Shown: positions 9,803 to 18,626, numbered from the stretch's first letter. The stretch is DNA of 64,000 nt from Pseudomonadota bacterium (GCA_018240865.1 JAFEEY010000031.1:1-64000), one strand, 5' to 3'. Program-made: numbers and translations. Notes: generated from the letters alone by a model not told the origin.

Positions 9803-10636
9803 ATGGAATTAGTTTCCACCAGCAAGAGCCATGGCGGCGTCCAGGGCGTCTACCGGCATGCGAGCGACGTCACCGGGACGGAAATGACATTCTCCGCCTT
9901 CGTGCCGCAACATGAACCGGGCGAGCGGCTGCCGGTACTGTGGTATCTCTCCGGCCTCACCTGCACTTCCGCCAATGTAACGGAGAAAGGGGAGTTCCGC
10001 GCCGCCTGCGCGAAGCACCGCATCGTCCTGATCGCGCCGGACACAAGCCCGCGCGGCGATGACGTGCCGGACGACGAAGCCTATGATTTCGGCCAGGGCG
10101 CCGGCTTCTATGTGGATGCGACGCGCGAGCCCTGGGCGCGCAATTACCGGATGCGGTCCTATATCGAACGCGAGCTGCCGGGCGTGGCGGCGATGGGCCT
10201 GCCCGTCGATATGACCGCTCAGGGCATCACCGGTCATTCGATGGGCGGCCACGGCGCCCTCACGATCGCGCTGCGCAATCCGGACCGCTTCCGCAGCGTC
10301 TCCGCCTTTTCGCCGATCGTCTCGCCGATGAACTGTCCCTGGGGCGAAAAGGCGCTCACCGGCTATCTCGGCCCTGACCGCGCTGACTGGCGCCAATATG
10401 ATGCCTGCGCGCTGATCGACGACGGCGCCCGGGTGAAGGAATTGCTGGTCGATCAGGGCGATGCCGACGGGTTCCTAAAGGAACAGCTCAAACCCGAGCT
10501 GCTGGAAGCCGCCTGCGCCCGCGCCGGCATCCCGCTCACGCTCCGGATGCAGCCCGGCTATGATCACAGCTATTATTTCATCTCGACCTTCATGGCCGAT
10601 CACATCGCCTGGCACGCGGAGCGGCTGCGCGGATAG
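9803..10636 (+). CDS. fghA: S-formylglutathione hydrolase
   Basis: 277-residue alpha/beta hydrolase, esterase D family, which splits S-formylglutathione to formate and glutathione. The nucleophile serine is in GHSMGGHGAL, and an acid and histidine are in QGDADGFLKE and GYDHSYYFI. The LSGLTCTSANVTEKG segment is typical of this enzyme. An upstream GTG at 9794 is in frame, but MELVST at 9803 fits family N-termini better. Together with the preceding dehydrogenase it forms the formaldehyde oxidation pair. Confidence 0.95.
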   Translation: MELVSTSKSHGGVQGVYRHASDVTGTEMTFSAFVPQHEPGERLPVLWYLSGLTCTSANVTEKGEFRAACAKHRIVLIAPDTSPRGDDVPDDEAYDFGQGAGFYVDATREPWARNYRMRSYIERELPGVAAMGLPVDMTAQGITGHSMGGHGALTIALRNPDRFRSVSAFSPIVSPMNCPWGEKALTGYLGPDRADWRQYDACALIDDGARVKELLVDQGDADGFLKEQLKPELLEAACARAGIPLTLRMQPGYDHSYYFISTFMADHIAWHAERLRG

Positions 10637-10663
10637 GGTTGGGCACGATTTCAGGAGCGTTGC

Positions 10664-12691
10664 ATGATGTCCTGGTTTCGCGTCCTCGCTCTCGTCGCTC
10701 TGGCCCTTTGCGCTATCCCCGCACAGGCGGCGGAGCGCGCAAGCTTCGGCAACGCCACGATCGCGCTCGATTGGGAGCAGGACGGTCACCTCTCCGGGAT
10801 GCGGGTGGCCGACAAGGCCAATCGCCGTGACATTGCCGTCACCGCGCCGTTCGCGCTCCGTCTCAAGGACGGCACGGTTCTCACGCCCGCCGATCTGATC
10901 CAGCAGGGCGACGCGCGCGCGACCAGCCTCGCACCCGACCCGAAAGCGTCCCGCCTTGCCGAGCGCAAGCCGCGCGCGCGGCTGGATACCAGCTTTACTG
11001 ACAAGGACGGCCGGTTCCGGATCGACTGGCAGCTGACCCAGGTGTCCGGCGCGCCCTATCTGCGGGCGGTGGTCACGATCACGGCGTTGAAGCAGGACGA
11101 AGCGATCGCGCGTGTCGATCTGTTCCAGGCCGAGACGGCGGGCGCCGAAGTGGCGGGCCGCGTCGACGGATCGCCGGTGGTCGTCGGCCCCGACTATTTC
11201 CAGTTCGAAAACCCGTTGGCGAAAAGCAGCACGGGTGTGAACCGCCCGACGATCCGACTCTGGATCGATCGCACGCTGCCGCTCGAAAAGGGCAAGCCAG
11301 TGACGTACTCGGCCGCGGTCGGCACGACGCGGCCGGGGCAGCTCCGCCGCGATTTCCAGATCTATGTCGAGGATCAACGCGCGCATCCGCACCGCACTTT
11401 CCTTCACTATAACAGCTGGTACGATATCGGCTATTTCACGCCCTATACCGCCGCCGAAGCGGTCGAGCGCATCGGCGCCTATTGCCGCGAGCTATCGCAA
11501 AAGCGCGGGGTGACGCTCGATTCCTTCCTGTTCGACGATGGCTGGGATGATCGCAGCGGCAGCTGGAATTTCTCGAAGGATTTCCCCGACGGCTTCATGC
11601 CGCTGCGCGAGGCGGCGGCCAGATGCGGCGCGGCGCCCGGCATCTGGCTCTCGCCTTGGGGCGGTTACGGCAAGCCCAAGGCCGAGCGCGTCGCCGCGGC
11701 GGCCGGCAAATATGAGACGATCGACGGCGGCTTCGCGCTGTCAGGCCCCAAATATTACCAGCGCTTCCACGACGTGACGTTGGATCTGCTGACCCGGCAG
11801 GGCATCAACCAGTTCAAGTTCGACGGCACCGGCAATGCCAATAGCGTCGTTCCCGGCAGCCGCTTCGACAGCGATTTCGGCGCGGCGATCGCGCTGATCG
11901 AGGATCTGCGGAGCGCCCGGCCGGACCTGTTCGTGAACCTCACCACCGGCACTTATCCGTCGCCCGCCTGGCTGCGCTACGCCGACTCGATCTGGCGCGA
12001 CGGGCAGGATCACGATTTCGCCGGGGTGGGCAGCCGGCGTGAACGCTGGATCACCTATCGCGATAAGCAGACCTATCAGAATATCGTGATCGCCGGCCCG
12101 CTCTTCCCGCTCAACTCCTTGATGCTGCACGGCATCATCTATGCGCAGCACGCGACCGGGCTCGACAGCGATCCGGGCGACGATTTTGCCAACGAGGTCC
12201 ATTCCTATTTCGCCAGCGGGACGGCACTGCAGGAGCTTTACGTGACGCCCTCCCTGCTGACGCCGAAGAATTGGGATACGCTCGCTGAGGCCGCGCGCTG
12301 GTCCCGCGCCAATGCCGAAATCCTGAAGGATTCGCACTGGGTTGGCGGCGATCCGGGGCGGCTGGAGGTCTATGGCTGGGCCGCGTGGAGCCCGGAAAAG
12401 GCGATCGTCACGCTGCGCAATCCCGATGCCCGGCCGCAATCCTTCCTGCTGGACCTGCCCCGCGCGCTGGAACTGCCGGAGGGCGCGGCCAAGACCTATA
12501 CGGCAAAGGCGCTCTGGTCACGCGGGGCGGTGGTTCCGGCCTCGCTCCGCACCGATCGCCCGACGGAAATCAGGCTCGCGCCCTTCGAAGTGCTGACCAT
12601 CGAACTGCACCGAGTGGAGTCCGCGGCAGCGCGCGGCGATATGGTGACCCCTACGGGACTCGAACCTGATTTTTCGGGTATCGAGGGGTAA
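10664..12691 (+). CDS. Secreted clan GH-D (GH36/27-like) alpha-glycosidase; C-terminus runs into att site
   Basis: 675-residue retaining alpha-glycosidase, probably periplasmic: residues 1-23 form a signal peptide ending AQAA. The catalytic TIM barrel contains FLFDDGWD, the nucleophile motif QFKFDGTGN and a probable acid/base aspartate in WRDGQDHDF, as in clan GH-D alpha-galactosidases. AGGAG is eight bases before ATG 10664. The last 17 codons (from ATG 12641) are the minus strand of a tRNA 3' end followed by element DNA, so the present C-terminus, MVTPTGLEP and eight further residues, was shaped by integration. The functional domain seems to end before this, near ELHRVE. Probably removes a glycosyl group from the imported substrate. 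Confidence 0.85.
   Translation: MMSWFRVLALVALALCAIPAQAAERASFGNATIALDWEQDGHLSGMRVADKANRRDIAVTAPFALRLKDGTVLTPADLIQQGDARATSLAPDPKASRLAERKPRARLDTSFTDKDGRFRIDWQLTQVSGAPYLRAVVTITALKQDEAIARVDLFQAETAGAEVAGRVDGSPVVVGPDYFQFENPLAKSSTGVNRPTIRLWIDRTLPLEKGKPVTYSAAVGTTRPGQLRRDFQIYVEDQRAHPHRTFLHYNSWYDIGYFTPYTAAEAVERIGAYCRELSQKRGVTLDSFLFDDGWDDRSGSWNFSKDFPDGFMPLREAAARCGAAPGIWLSPWGGYGKPKAERVAAAAGKYETIDGGFALSGPKYYQRFHDVTLDLLTRQGINQFKFDGTGNANSVVPGSRFDSDFGAAIALIEDLRSARPDLFVNLTTGTYPSPAWLRYADSIWRDGQDHDFAGVGSRRERWITYRDKQTYQNIVIAGPLFPLNSLMLHGIIYAQHATGLDSDPGDDFANEVHSYFASGTALQELYVTPSLLTPKNWDTLAEAARWSRANAEILKDSHWVGGDPGRLEVYGWAAWSPEKAIVTLRNPDARPQSFLLDLPRALELPEGAAKTYTAKALWSRGAVVPASLRTDRPTEIRLAPFEVLTIELHRVESAAARGDMVTPTGLEPDFSGIEG
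12642..12666 (-). other. tRNA 3'-end fragment, probable attachment site of integrated element
   Basis: On the minus strand this is the T-loop GGTTCGAGTCCC, then GTAGGGGTCACCA: the T arm, acceptor 3' strand and CCA of a tRNA, most like tRNA-Glu. The rest of a tRNA is absent; to the right the sequence becomes unrelated. Integrases that target tRNA genes leave such a 3' fragment on one side and an intact tRNA on the other. With the 3' end facing left, the element lies to the right, and an intact tRNA is expected at its far end. Confidence 0.75.
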
Positions 12692-12753
12692 CCGAGGGCG
12701 CTTATACCGCCGATTTCCTAAAGATCAATTGCCCTCCAGTACCCTGCATTCCC

Positions 12754-12779
12754 CTAATTGGGCCACCTAATTGGGCCAC
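12754..12779. repeat. Tandem 13-bp direct repeat inside element end
   Basis: Two exact adjacent copies of CTAATTGGGCCAC (12754-12766 and 12767-12779), 88 bp inside the putative attachment site. Such repeats can be arm-type integrase or excisionase sites, but nothing else supports this. The rest of 12692-12899 shows no gene. Confidence 0.6.
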
Positions 12780-12899
12780 TATAGGGCGAGGCGCCCGCAG
12801 TATGATTCGACACAATTTTCCAAGGATAATCGGATTGTTGGACCTGCCTTCTGAGGTTAGCATCGGGACCCCTGTCGCTTTGAACAGAGGGCGTAAGGC

Positions 12900-13327
12900 G
12901 TGAGCAGGCATAGTTTCCTCCCTAAGGATGACGATTCGAATTATGTGGTCGTCGTCGGCTGGGATGCGGGCCTGCAGTCCTTCTTCCTGCAATATGGATA
13001 TCCGGGTTCGGGCCTTCCGCTCATCCTGGCAACGGGCCAGCGCGTCGCCGAACATCCGAGTCCCGATATGGGGTAGCACTCGCCCGCCATCTGGGGGATC
13101 GCATTCCCGATGACCTTGCCCAAACGCTCGAGGCCGACCGTCAGGCCGATGGCCGGTTTGAGGATGCCGACTTCCCCGAACACATCATGCTGACGACGCA
13201 AGCCGATAATGGCGCGCAGATCGGTTTCACTATGCCGCGCAACGCGGTGCTGGACCTCGACCGAATGGGCCTTATCGCAGACCATATCATCAGCGGCGAC
13301 GCGGAGCGTGCCATGCGGACCACCTGA
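12900..13327 (+). pseudogene. Small hypothetical gene split by a frame break
   Basis: From GTG 12900 the frame gives a protein beginning SRHSFLPKDDDSNYVVVVGW, then DAGLQSFFLQY, and stops at TAG 13074-13076. The next frame continues without a gap as ALARHLGDRIPDDLAQTLEA, then PEHIMLTTQADNGAQIGFTM, ending at 13327. The first part resembles a small family I recall from alphaproteobacterial integrative elements (pattern VxVGWDxxLQTFF), and the two halves look like one gene with a frame change near 13050-13076. It could be two separate small genes. Function unknown. Confidence 0.5.
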
Positions 13328-13382
13328 ACGACGATCTGAGTTTGAACCGGAGCCAGCCCCACCCGTCATAGCGGCGTGCGCG

Positions 13383-13526
13383 ATGAAATCGCTCGAGCAG
13401 GATCATCGCAAGTGGATGGCGTTGCGCGCGTATGAGCGTGCCACGCAAGACGCTGATGAGCCCTTGTGGTCGACCGAACAGGTCCGAGATTTCACCAAAG
13501 GAGGTCGGAGCACAGAAGCTGAATGA
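13383..13526 (+). CDS. Small hypothetical protein (47 aa)
   Basis: ATG 13383 opens a hydrophilic 47-residue protein beginning MKSLEQDHRKWMALRAYERA and ending GGRSTEAE. Codon use resembles its neighbours and the amino-acid pattern (charged helix, WSTEQV) looks coded rather than random, but there is no clear ribosome site and I do not recognise the family. Confidence 0.35.
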   Translation: MKSLEQDHRKWMALRAYERATQDADEPLWSTEQVRDFTKGGRSTEAE

Positions 13527-13717
13527 CGCAGGCAGGATCTTGCATTTCTCTCGGTTTCGATCTGGGAGCTGCCGGTCTCCTCACGAGCAATTAGGCCGCT
13601 GATGCCGTCGGACGTGTCCGAATAGCGCCCAAACTCCGCCAAAGTGCGACCGCTGCGATTATTACCTATTCGGCCACTTTTGTTTCATCGGACGCCAACA
13701 ACTTGCTATTTGACCTC

Positions 13718-14536
13718 ATGGATAATGAAGGGCCTCTTTGCGAAGCGTTGGTAAGCCTGCTGGAAAACGAACTCTGCACTACCCGTACGGATGTTACCTT
13801 TCCAGAGAAGGATGGGTCGGGACCACCGGTCGAGATGCGCTTGCGGCTGGGCGGTCGGCGCATTGCGATCGAGCATACCCTTATCGAGCCTTTCCCGCTT
13901 GCTATCCAGACCGGAAAGGAATTTGTCGAACTGACAGCCGCCATCGTGGAAAATCTAAACGGAAATATGCCCAAACCCGGCACCTTCGTCCTCGTTTTTC
14001 CGGTCCACCCAACGCTTGGCAAACATCGCCGAACGCACGACCAGCTTCGGCAAAAGATCTCGGCATGGATTATAGAAGCCGGAGCGGAGCTTCACAACGA
14101 ATGCCCGGATCGCAAAGATCGAGATAGATGCCCGCATGGATATTGCGGCTCCCGCTCTGCAGTGGTCGACGATATTCCGTTGCAACTATCTCTTCGGGCG
14201 CACTGGTCGGAGGCCGGGCGTCACGACGGTGCGCTTTTTCTCTCTCGAGCTGTCGGGGAGAATATCGAGCATTTGCGTCTCGAGCGGATGCGGACGGCGC
14301 TTCGAATGAAGCTTCCCAAACTCCACGAATGTGCGGCTGAAGGCGACACTACATTTCTCATTCTGGAGTGGTCCGACATCTCGCTCAGCAATCAGATCGT
14401 CATTGCCGAAGCACTCGAAACGGCGCTGGCCGATCGAGACGACTGCCCAGACCATATCGTGCTCGCGGACACGACGACTGATCAGTGGCACTTCTTCCGG
14501 CCTGTCATCGACGGTCAGTTCTCGATCGACAGTTAG
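13718..14536 (+). pseudogene. Hypothetical protein, 3' end cut by IS66 insertion
   Basis: Start ATG 13718 (an upstream TTG at 13703 is in frame; no clear ribosome site). About 272 residues of unknown function; the early part PVEMRLRLGGRRIAIEHTLI has the strand-rich, acidic look of restriction-endonuclease-like folds, but this is only an impression. The stop TAG 14534-14536 is supplied by the left end of the IS66 element. Removing the IS and one copy of its 8-bp target duplication restores reading through 17656-17684, adding MEYIDIERP and a TGA. So the IS cost the protein nine C-terminal residues and replaced them with one serine; it may still work. Confidence 0.75.
14524..14531. repeat. IS66 target-site duplication, left copy
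   Basis: GATCGACA, repeated exactly at 17648-17655. Eight bases is the usual IS66-family duplication length. Confidence 0.93.
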
Positions 14537-14600
14537 CGATGCGAGCACCCCACCTCGACGCTGTCGATCTGATCGCCAAGATGGCGGCTGGTGATTTGGC

Positions 14601-15062
14601 TTGGGGATTGATGTGGCTTTGGACGAAGAGATGCACGGTGCTGATAGTGCTTTGGACCATGCGGCGCATGGTGCGAGCACGGATTTATCCTGTGCGCCGC
14701 ACGGTGCGAATGTGACTTCGTACGGTGAGACGGTCATTGGACCGCGCCGGACGAACCGGAAGTGGAGTCCGCAGCAGAAGGCAAGGATCACGGCGGAAAG
14801 CTTTGAACCTGGCGCGAACATCACCGCGGTTGCCCGCCGCTATGATGTGGGAGTGGGGCTTTTGCATTACTGGCGGCGGCGGGTGCGTGATCGTGGCGGG
14901 CTGGAGAAGATCTCGTTTGTTCCCCTTGCTGTAGAGGATCGCGCCCCGACACCGACGCGATCGGAACTCGAGATCGAGCTGGGCGGTGCGCGTGTTCATG
15001 TGCGCGGCCATGTCGATCAGGCCATGCTACGGACGGTGTTCGACGCCCTGCGTCCCCAGTGA
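14601..15062 (+). CDS. tnpA: IS66 accessory protein TnpA
   Basis: 153 residues from TTG 14601, or 143 from ATG 14631; I cannot decide between them. The centre holds the helix-turn-helix KWSPQQKARITAESF through AVARRYDVGVGLLHYWRRRV typical of IS66 TnpA. The stop overlaps the tnpB start as GTGA. Needed in addition to TnpB and TnpC for full IS66 transposition. Confidence 0.9.
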   Translation: MGIDVALDEEMHGADSALDHAAHGASTDLSCAPHGANVTSYGETVIGPRRTNRKWSPQQKARITAESFEPGANITAVARRYDVGVGLLHYWRRRVRDRGGLEKISFVPLAVEDRAPTPTRSELEIELGGARVHVRGHVDQAMLRTVFDALRPQ

Positions 15063-15412
15063 TCGGTTATCACAGTGACCTGAAGGTCGTGCTTGTGACC
15101 GGTCCGATCGACTTCCGCGCCGGGATCAACAGCCTGGCGTCGCTTGTCTTCAATGCCATGGGCAGAAATCCTTATGACGGCCAAGTGTTCGTGTTCAGGT
15201 CGAAGCGCGCCGACCGGCTGAAACTGCTCCATTTTGACGGATCGGGCATGATCTTGCTGACGAAATGGCTCGAGGCGGGAAAGTTTGCGTGGCCGCCTGT
15301 CCAGGACGGCGTGATCAAGCTGACGAGCGCGCAGATGACCTTGTTGCTGGGCGGCATGGACTGGCGCAGGCTGGAGGAAAACCCGGTTAAAAAACCGCTG
15401 ATGGCGGGCTAG
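15059..15412 (+). CDS. tnpB: IS66 accessory protein TnpB
   Basis: 117 residues from GTG 15059, overlapping the tnpA stop by four bases. Family hallmarks: GPIDFRAGINSLASLV, then FVFRSKRADRLKLLHFDGSG and the KWLEAGKFAWP segment. IS66 TnpB proteins of 115-120 residues are standard. Its precise role in transposition is not established. Confidence 0.95.
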   Translation: MIGYHSDLKVVLVTGPIDFRAGINSLASLVFNAMGRNPYDGQVFVFRSKRADRLKLLHFDGSGMILLTKWLEAGKFAWPPVQDGVIKLTSAQMTLLLGGMDWRRLEENPVKKPLMAG

Positions 15413-15457
15413 AAAATGGCGATTTTACTGGGCTTTTGAGGGCTTCTACGCTAGAGA

Positions 15458-17020
15458 ATGGCGGTGAAAAGCCGCCCTGAAAACCTGCCCGAAACGCTCG
15501 CGGCGATGACGGTGAAGGTCGCCGAACTGGAGGCTCAACTCGCGGCTGCCAACAAGCTCGTGGCGGCTTACAAGGCCATGCTCTTTGGCTCGAGTTCGGA
15601 AAAGGCACGGGCAATCCTCGGCGACCAGGGCCGGCTTGACCTGGGGGATCTGAGCGAGGTCCCGCCCACCCCGGTTGCGGCCAATGATGATCCGGCGCCG
15701 GCGCGCTCGCGGCCGGGGCCGCAGCGCAATATCGGTGCGCTGCCCAAGCATCTGCCGCGTGTGACAGAAGTGATCGAGCCAGACAGCCTGCAGTGTCCCT
15801 GTTGCGATGCCGGCCTGCACCGGATCGGCGAGGATGTCAGCGAGGCGATCGATATCGTGCCGGCTATCCTGCGCGTCATTGCCACTGTTCGGCCCAAATA
15901 TGCCTGCCGCGCGTGTGACGGAGGGATTATCCAGGCCCGCGCGCCGCGGCGCATGATCGAGGGCGGAATGGCAACCACGTCGTTCATCGCGTGGATCGTC
16001 AGCCAGCGCTTTGCCTGGTATCTGCCGATCTACCGGCAAACCCAGATGCTGGCAGGTCACGGCCTCACGCTCGACCGCTCGACGCCGGTGCGCTGGGTCC
16101 AGCGTGCAGCCTGGTGGCTCGAGGGACTTTACGACCGGCAGCTGGCGTTCATCCACCGTCAGGGCCGGATCCATGTTGACGAGACCCGGATGCCGGTGAT
16201 CGATCCGGGACGCGGCAAGGTCCGCTTTGATCAGTTCTGGGCCCATGGTATCGATGATCGGGGGTGGAATGGGCCCGCACCGCCTGCTGTCTGCTATGTT
16301 CATGATCGCTCTCGCGGCCACCGCACGATATCCGAGCAACTTGGGCGCTATCAAGGCGTGCTGCAGGTCGATGGCTATAGTGCCTACAAGAAGCTCGAGG
16401 ATCCTGGACGCAAGGGAGGGACAATCGTGCTTGCCTTTTGCCTTGCTCATCTGCGGCGACGTTTTGTCGATCTGCACAAGAGCACGCAGTCGCCCATTAC
16501 CGCGCAGATCATTGCGCTGCTCGGTCGGGTCTACCGGATCGAGGCGGATATCCGCGGCACGAGTGCCGAACATCGTCTGGCGGTCCGGCAGGAAAAGACC
16601 AGGCCGATCATGGACGAACTCAAGCTGCTGCTCGATGATACGCTCGAGCGGATATCGACCAAGGCCGATCTGGCCGAACATATCCGCTATGCCCAGGGTC
16701 ACTGGCGCGGGCTGATCCGGTTCCTTGATGATGGCCGCATCGAGGTCGACAACAACATGATCGAGCGCCAGATGCGCCCGATTGGAATCAGCAGGCGCAA
16801 CTCGTTGTTCGCCGGCAACGAAGGCGGCGCAAAGAGCTGGGCGATACTGGCATCCCTGCTTCAGACAGCAAAACTAAACGGTCTTGATCCGTTCACCTGG
16901 CTCAATGACGTGCTGACGCGGATCGTGTCGGGCGCGGTGAAGAACAATGAACTTGATCAGTTGTTCGCCTGGAACTGGGCGCCGGGACAACAAGCGGCTC
17001 AGCTGGAAATCGCTGCATGA
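15458..17020 (+). CDS. tnpC: IS66 transposase TnpC
   Basis: 520-residue DDE transposase. N-terminal coiled region (VKVAELEAQLAAANKLVAAYKAMLFG), a zinc-binding block with CPCCDAG and CRACDGG, then the catalytic core with IHVDETRMPV, QVDGYSAYKKL and EVDNNMIERQMRPI carrying the acidic residues, and a short C-terminal domain. Full length for the family with no break. Cuts and joins the IS ends. Confidence 0.96.
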   Translation: MAVKSRPENLPETLAAMTVKVAELEAQLAAANKLVAAYKAMLFGSSSEKARAILGDQGRLDLGDLSEVPPTPVAANDDPAPARSRPGPQRNIGALPKHLPRVTEVIEPDSLQCPCCDAGLHRIGEDVSEAIDIVPAILRVIATVRPKYACRACDGGIIQARAPRRMIEGGMATTSFIAWIVSQRFAWYLPIYRQTQMLAGHGLTLDRSTPVRWVQRAAWWLEGLYDRQLAFIHRQGRIHVDETRMPVIDPGRGKVRFDQFWAHGIDDRGWNGPAPPAVCYVHDRSRGHRTISEQLGRYQGVLQVDGYSAYKKLEDPGRKGGTIVLAFCLAHLRRRFVDLHKSTQSPITAQIIALLGRVYRIEADIRGTSAEHRLAVRQEKTRPIMDELKLLLDDTLERISTKADLAEHIRYAQGHWRGLIRFLDDGRIEVDNNMIERQMRPIGISRRNSLFAGNEGGAKSWAILASLLQTAKLNGLDPFTWLNDVLTRIVSGAVKNNELDQLFAWNWAPGQQAAQLEIAA

Positions 17021-17607
17021 GTCTTCTCGATGAAATCGCGCTGTCGGACGACGCGCTCGAGGCGTGGCTGGCCGTGAAGGTCAATCGCCGTCCGCTGGTG
17101 CGGACGATGTCGGCGCTCGAAGGCTTTGTGACGGCGGCGGTCACTTGCCCGGTGTATATCGATCCGCAACACTGGATCTGTCCGGCCATGGGCCTGCCTC
17201 TCGATGTGCTGCACAACGGCACCGACGTCGAGCAGGCCGTGTTCGCCTCGGTCGCCCGGGTCCATAACCATGTCAACGAAATGCTGGTGCACGACTTTGC
17301 GCCGCGGTTCGCCACCAAGGCCAATGGCAATATCGATCCGCGGCCCTGGTGCCACGGGTTCTATGCCGCCATGCAGCTCAACAAGAAGGACTGGAAGCCG
17401 TTGCTCGACCTGGGCAACGTCAACCATGGGTTGCTGCTTCCTATCCTGATCTACTGCGTCGACAAGAAAGGAAACCCGGTCCTCGGAAAACCCCGTCCAG
17501 GACCGGAAACCGCGCACTTCATCGAGCATGAGGCCTATCTGGATATCGCGCTCGTCATCCCGGCGCTCAAAGAGCTGAATAACGAATCCCGCTACGGCAA
17601 CTCTTAA
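17017..17607 (+). CDS. UPF0149/YecA-like protein carried by the IS66 element
   Basis: 196 residues starting at an ATGA overlap with tnpC, so co-translated with the transposase. The EGFVTAAVTCPVYIDPQHWI segment is the UPF0149 (YgfB/YecA) core. The gene lies within the inverted repeats and is therefore part of the element. Its role is unknown; a regulatory or chaperone role in transposition is only a guess. Confidence 0.75.
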   Translation: MSLLDEIALSDDALEAWLAVKVNRRPLVRTMSALEGFVTAAVTCPVYIDPQHWICPAMGLPLDVLHNGTDVEQAVFASVARVHNHVNEMLVHDFAPRFATKANGNIDPRPWCHGFYAAMQLNKKDWKPLLDLGNVNHGLLLPILIYCVDKKGNPVLGKPRPGPETAHFIEHEAYLDIALVIPALKELNNESRYGNS

Positions 17608-17647
17608 AAACCTCCGCACGTCAACGTGGGGTGGTCGCATCGCTAAC

Positions 17648-17655
17648 GATCGACA
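17648..17655. repeat. IS66 target-site duplication, right copy
   Basis: GATCGACA, identical to 14524-14531. The coding remnant of the interrupted hypothetical gene follows to its original TGA at 17682-17684. From there to 18032 I see no convincing gene; there is a purine-rich tract at 17957-17980. Confidence 0.93.
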
Positions 17656-18032
17656 TGGAATATATTGATATCGAAAGGCCGTGACGCGATTACCCGCTGA
17701 TATCGGGCCCCGGCAGCGCTTTCGGGACCGGAATGATCTCATCCGCGTGGGCTTTCCTGCTGTGCCACCCTGGCTTCGGGGACAGGGCTCCATAGTATCG
17801 ACGCTTGTGTGCAGCTTGTACGATGAGCGGCAAAGGACGCGTCGCAGATCAGAAAAGTGCCATGATGTTAATTGCTTCGGCATCGCACTCTCCCTCACAA
17901 GGCGCATTGCCGGACGATGGAATTCAGGCATGATGCCCTTGGAACATTCCGTTCCGAACTGAGGGGGGAGGCAAGCAAGGGCGAGACATCGACGCGGTTC
18001 GCACGATGACACTCGCGATGGGACGGAGTGCG

Positions 18033-18626
18033 ATGCCCATGAAACACGAAGGTCAAATCAAACCTATGCTGGACGAACACGGCCGCCTAGCCGTTTTCGC
18101 TCCCCTTTGCAGGTCGATCATCAACGCCAGAGCGATGTCGACCGCAGCGTTCGGTTCACTTTGCTCCGATCCTGGGAGCGAGATGCTTCTCGATCTCTAC
18201 TGGCGCGAAAGCCAGGGTCTGAAGACATCTTTGACAAGCCTTTGGCTCGCATCGAAGGCATCCGAAATGACAGGCCGTCGCTGCTTGGCGGTCATGGAGG
18301 AGCAGCGCATTGTCGAGCGCATGCCCGACCCTTCGGACGGGCGGCGAGTCAATGTGCGCTTCACGATAGAGGGGCGCAGCAAAATGGACGCCTGTTTCAG
18401 CGCCCTTTTGCTAGGCTATGTCGAAACCTGCCAAGATTGCGCCACCCATTGCGGCCACACGCCGCTCTCAGGTGAAGCTGGCCACACGCTTCCAGTTCCC
18501 TTCTGCGTCGTGGCCAACGCTTTTTCTCCCCGTTCGTGGCGGCCACATGCCGCAGAAGCGGCGACATGTTCGGGTCAGCTCAAAGGCAAATCACAAGGCT
18601 GGGACAACAAATTTCCTAGCCAATAG
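18033..18626 (+). CDS. MarR-like winged-helix protein
   Basis: About 197 residues from ATG 18033 (GGAG four bases upstream; ATGs at 18006, 18018 and 18039 are alternatives). The middle reads MLLDLYWRESQGLKTSLTSL, WLASKASEMTGRRCLAVMEE, then ERMPDPSDGRRVNVRFTIEG: a winged helix with the DxxDGRRVxxxLT-like wing of MarR proteins. The C-terminal 70 residues are cysteine and histidine containing and of low complexity, and may be read-through into non-coding sequence. A second protein of this type is at 41047-41445. Probable DNA-binding regulator of the element. Confidence 0.6.
   Translation: MPMKHEGQIKPMLDEHGRLAVFAPLCRSIINARAMSTAAFGSLCSDPGSEMLLDLYWRESQGLKTSLTSLWLASKASEMTGRRCLAVMEEQRIVERMPDPSDGRRVNVRFTIEGRSKMDACFSALLLGYVETCQDCATHCGHTPLSGEAGHTLPVPFCVVANAFSPRSWRPHAAEAATCSGQLKGKSQGWDNKFPSQ

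Larger units (their letters stand above)
14532..17647 (+). mobile_element. Complete IS66-family insertion sequence (3116 bp)
   Basis: The ends 14532-14560 and 17619-17647 are inverted repeats matching at 26 of 29 bases and beginning GTTAGCGATGCGA. They are bounded by the 8-bp direct repeat GATCGACA. Inside are tnpA, tnpB and tnpC, each overlapping or close to the next, and a fourth gene for a UPF0149-like protein overlapping tnpC by ATGA. All four frames are intact, so the element looks recent and possibly active. Confidence 0.95.

Noticed and set aside
12642-12720. Intact tRNA gene at the element edge
   Set aside because: Only the 3' 25 nt match a tRNA; no anticodon or D arm can be folded from the sequence to the right.
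15446-16702. 418-aa minus-strand open frame inside the IS66 element
   Set aside because: Antisense of the transposase gene tnpC, which has intact DDE motifs.
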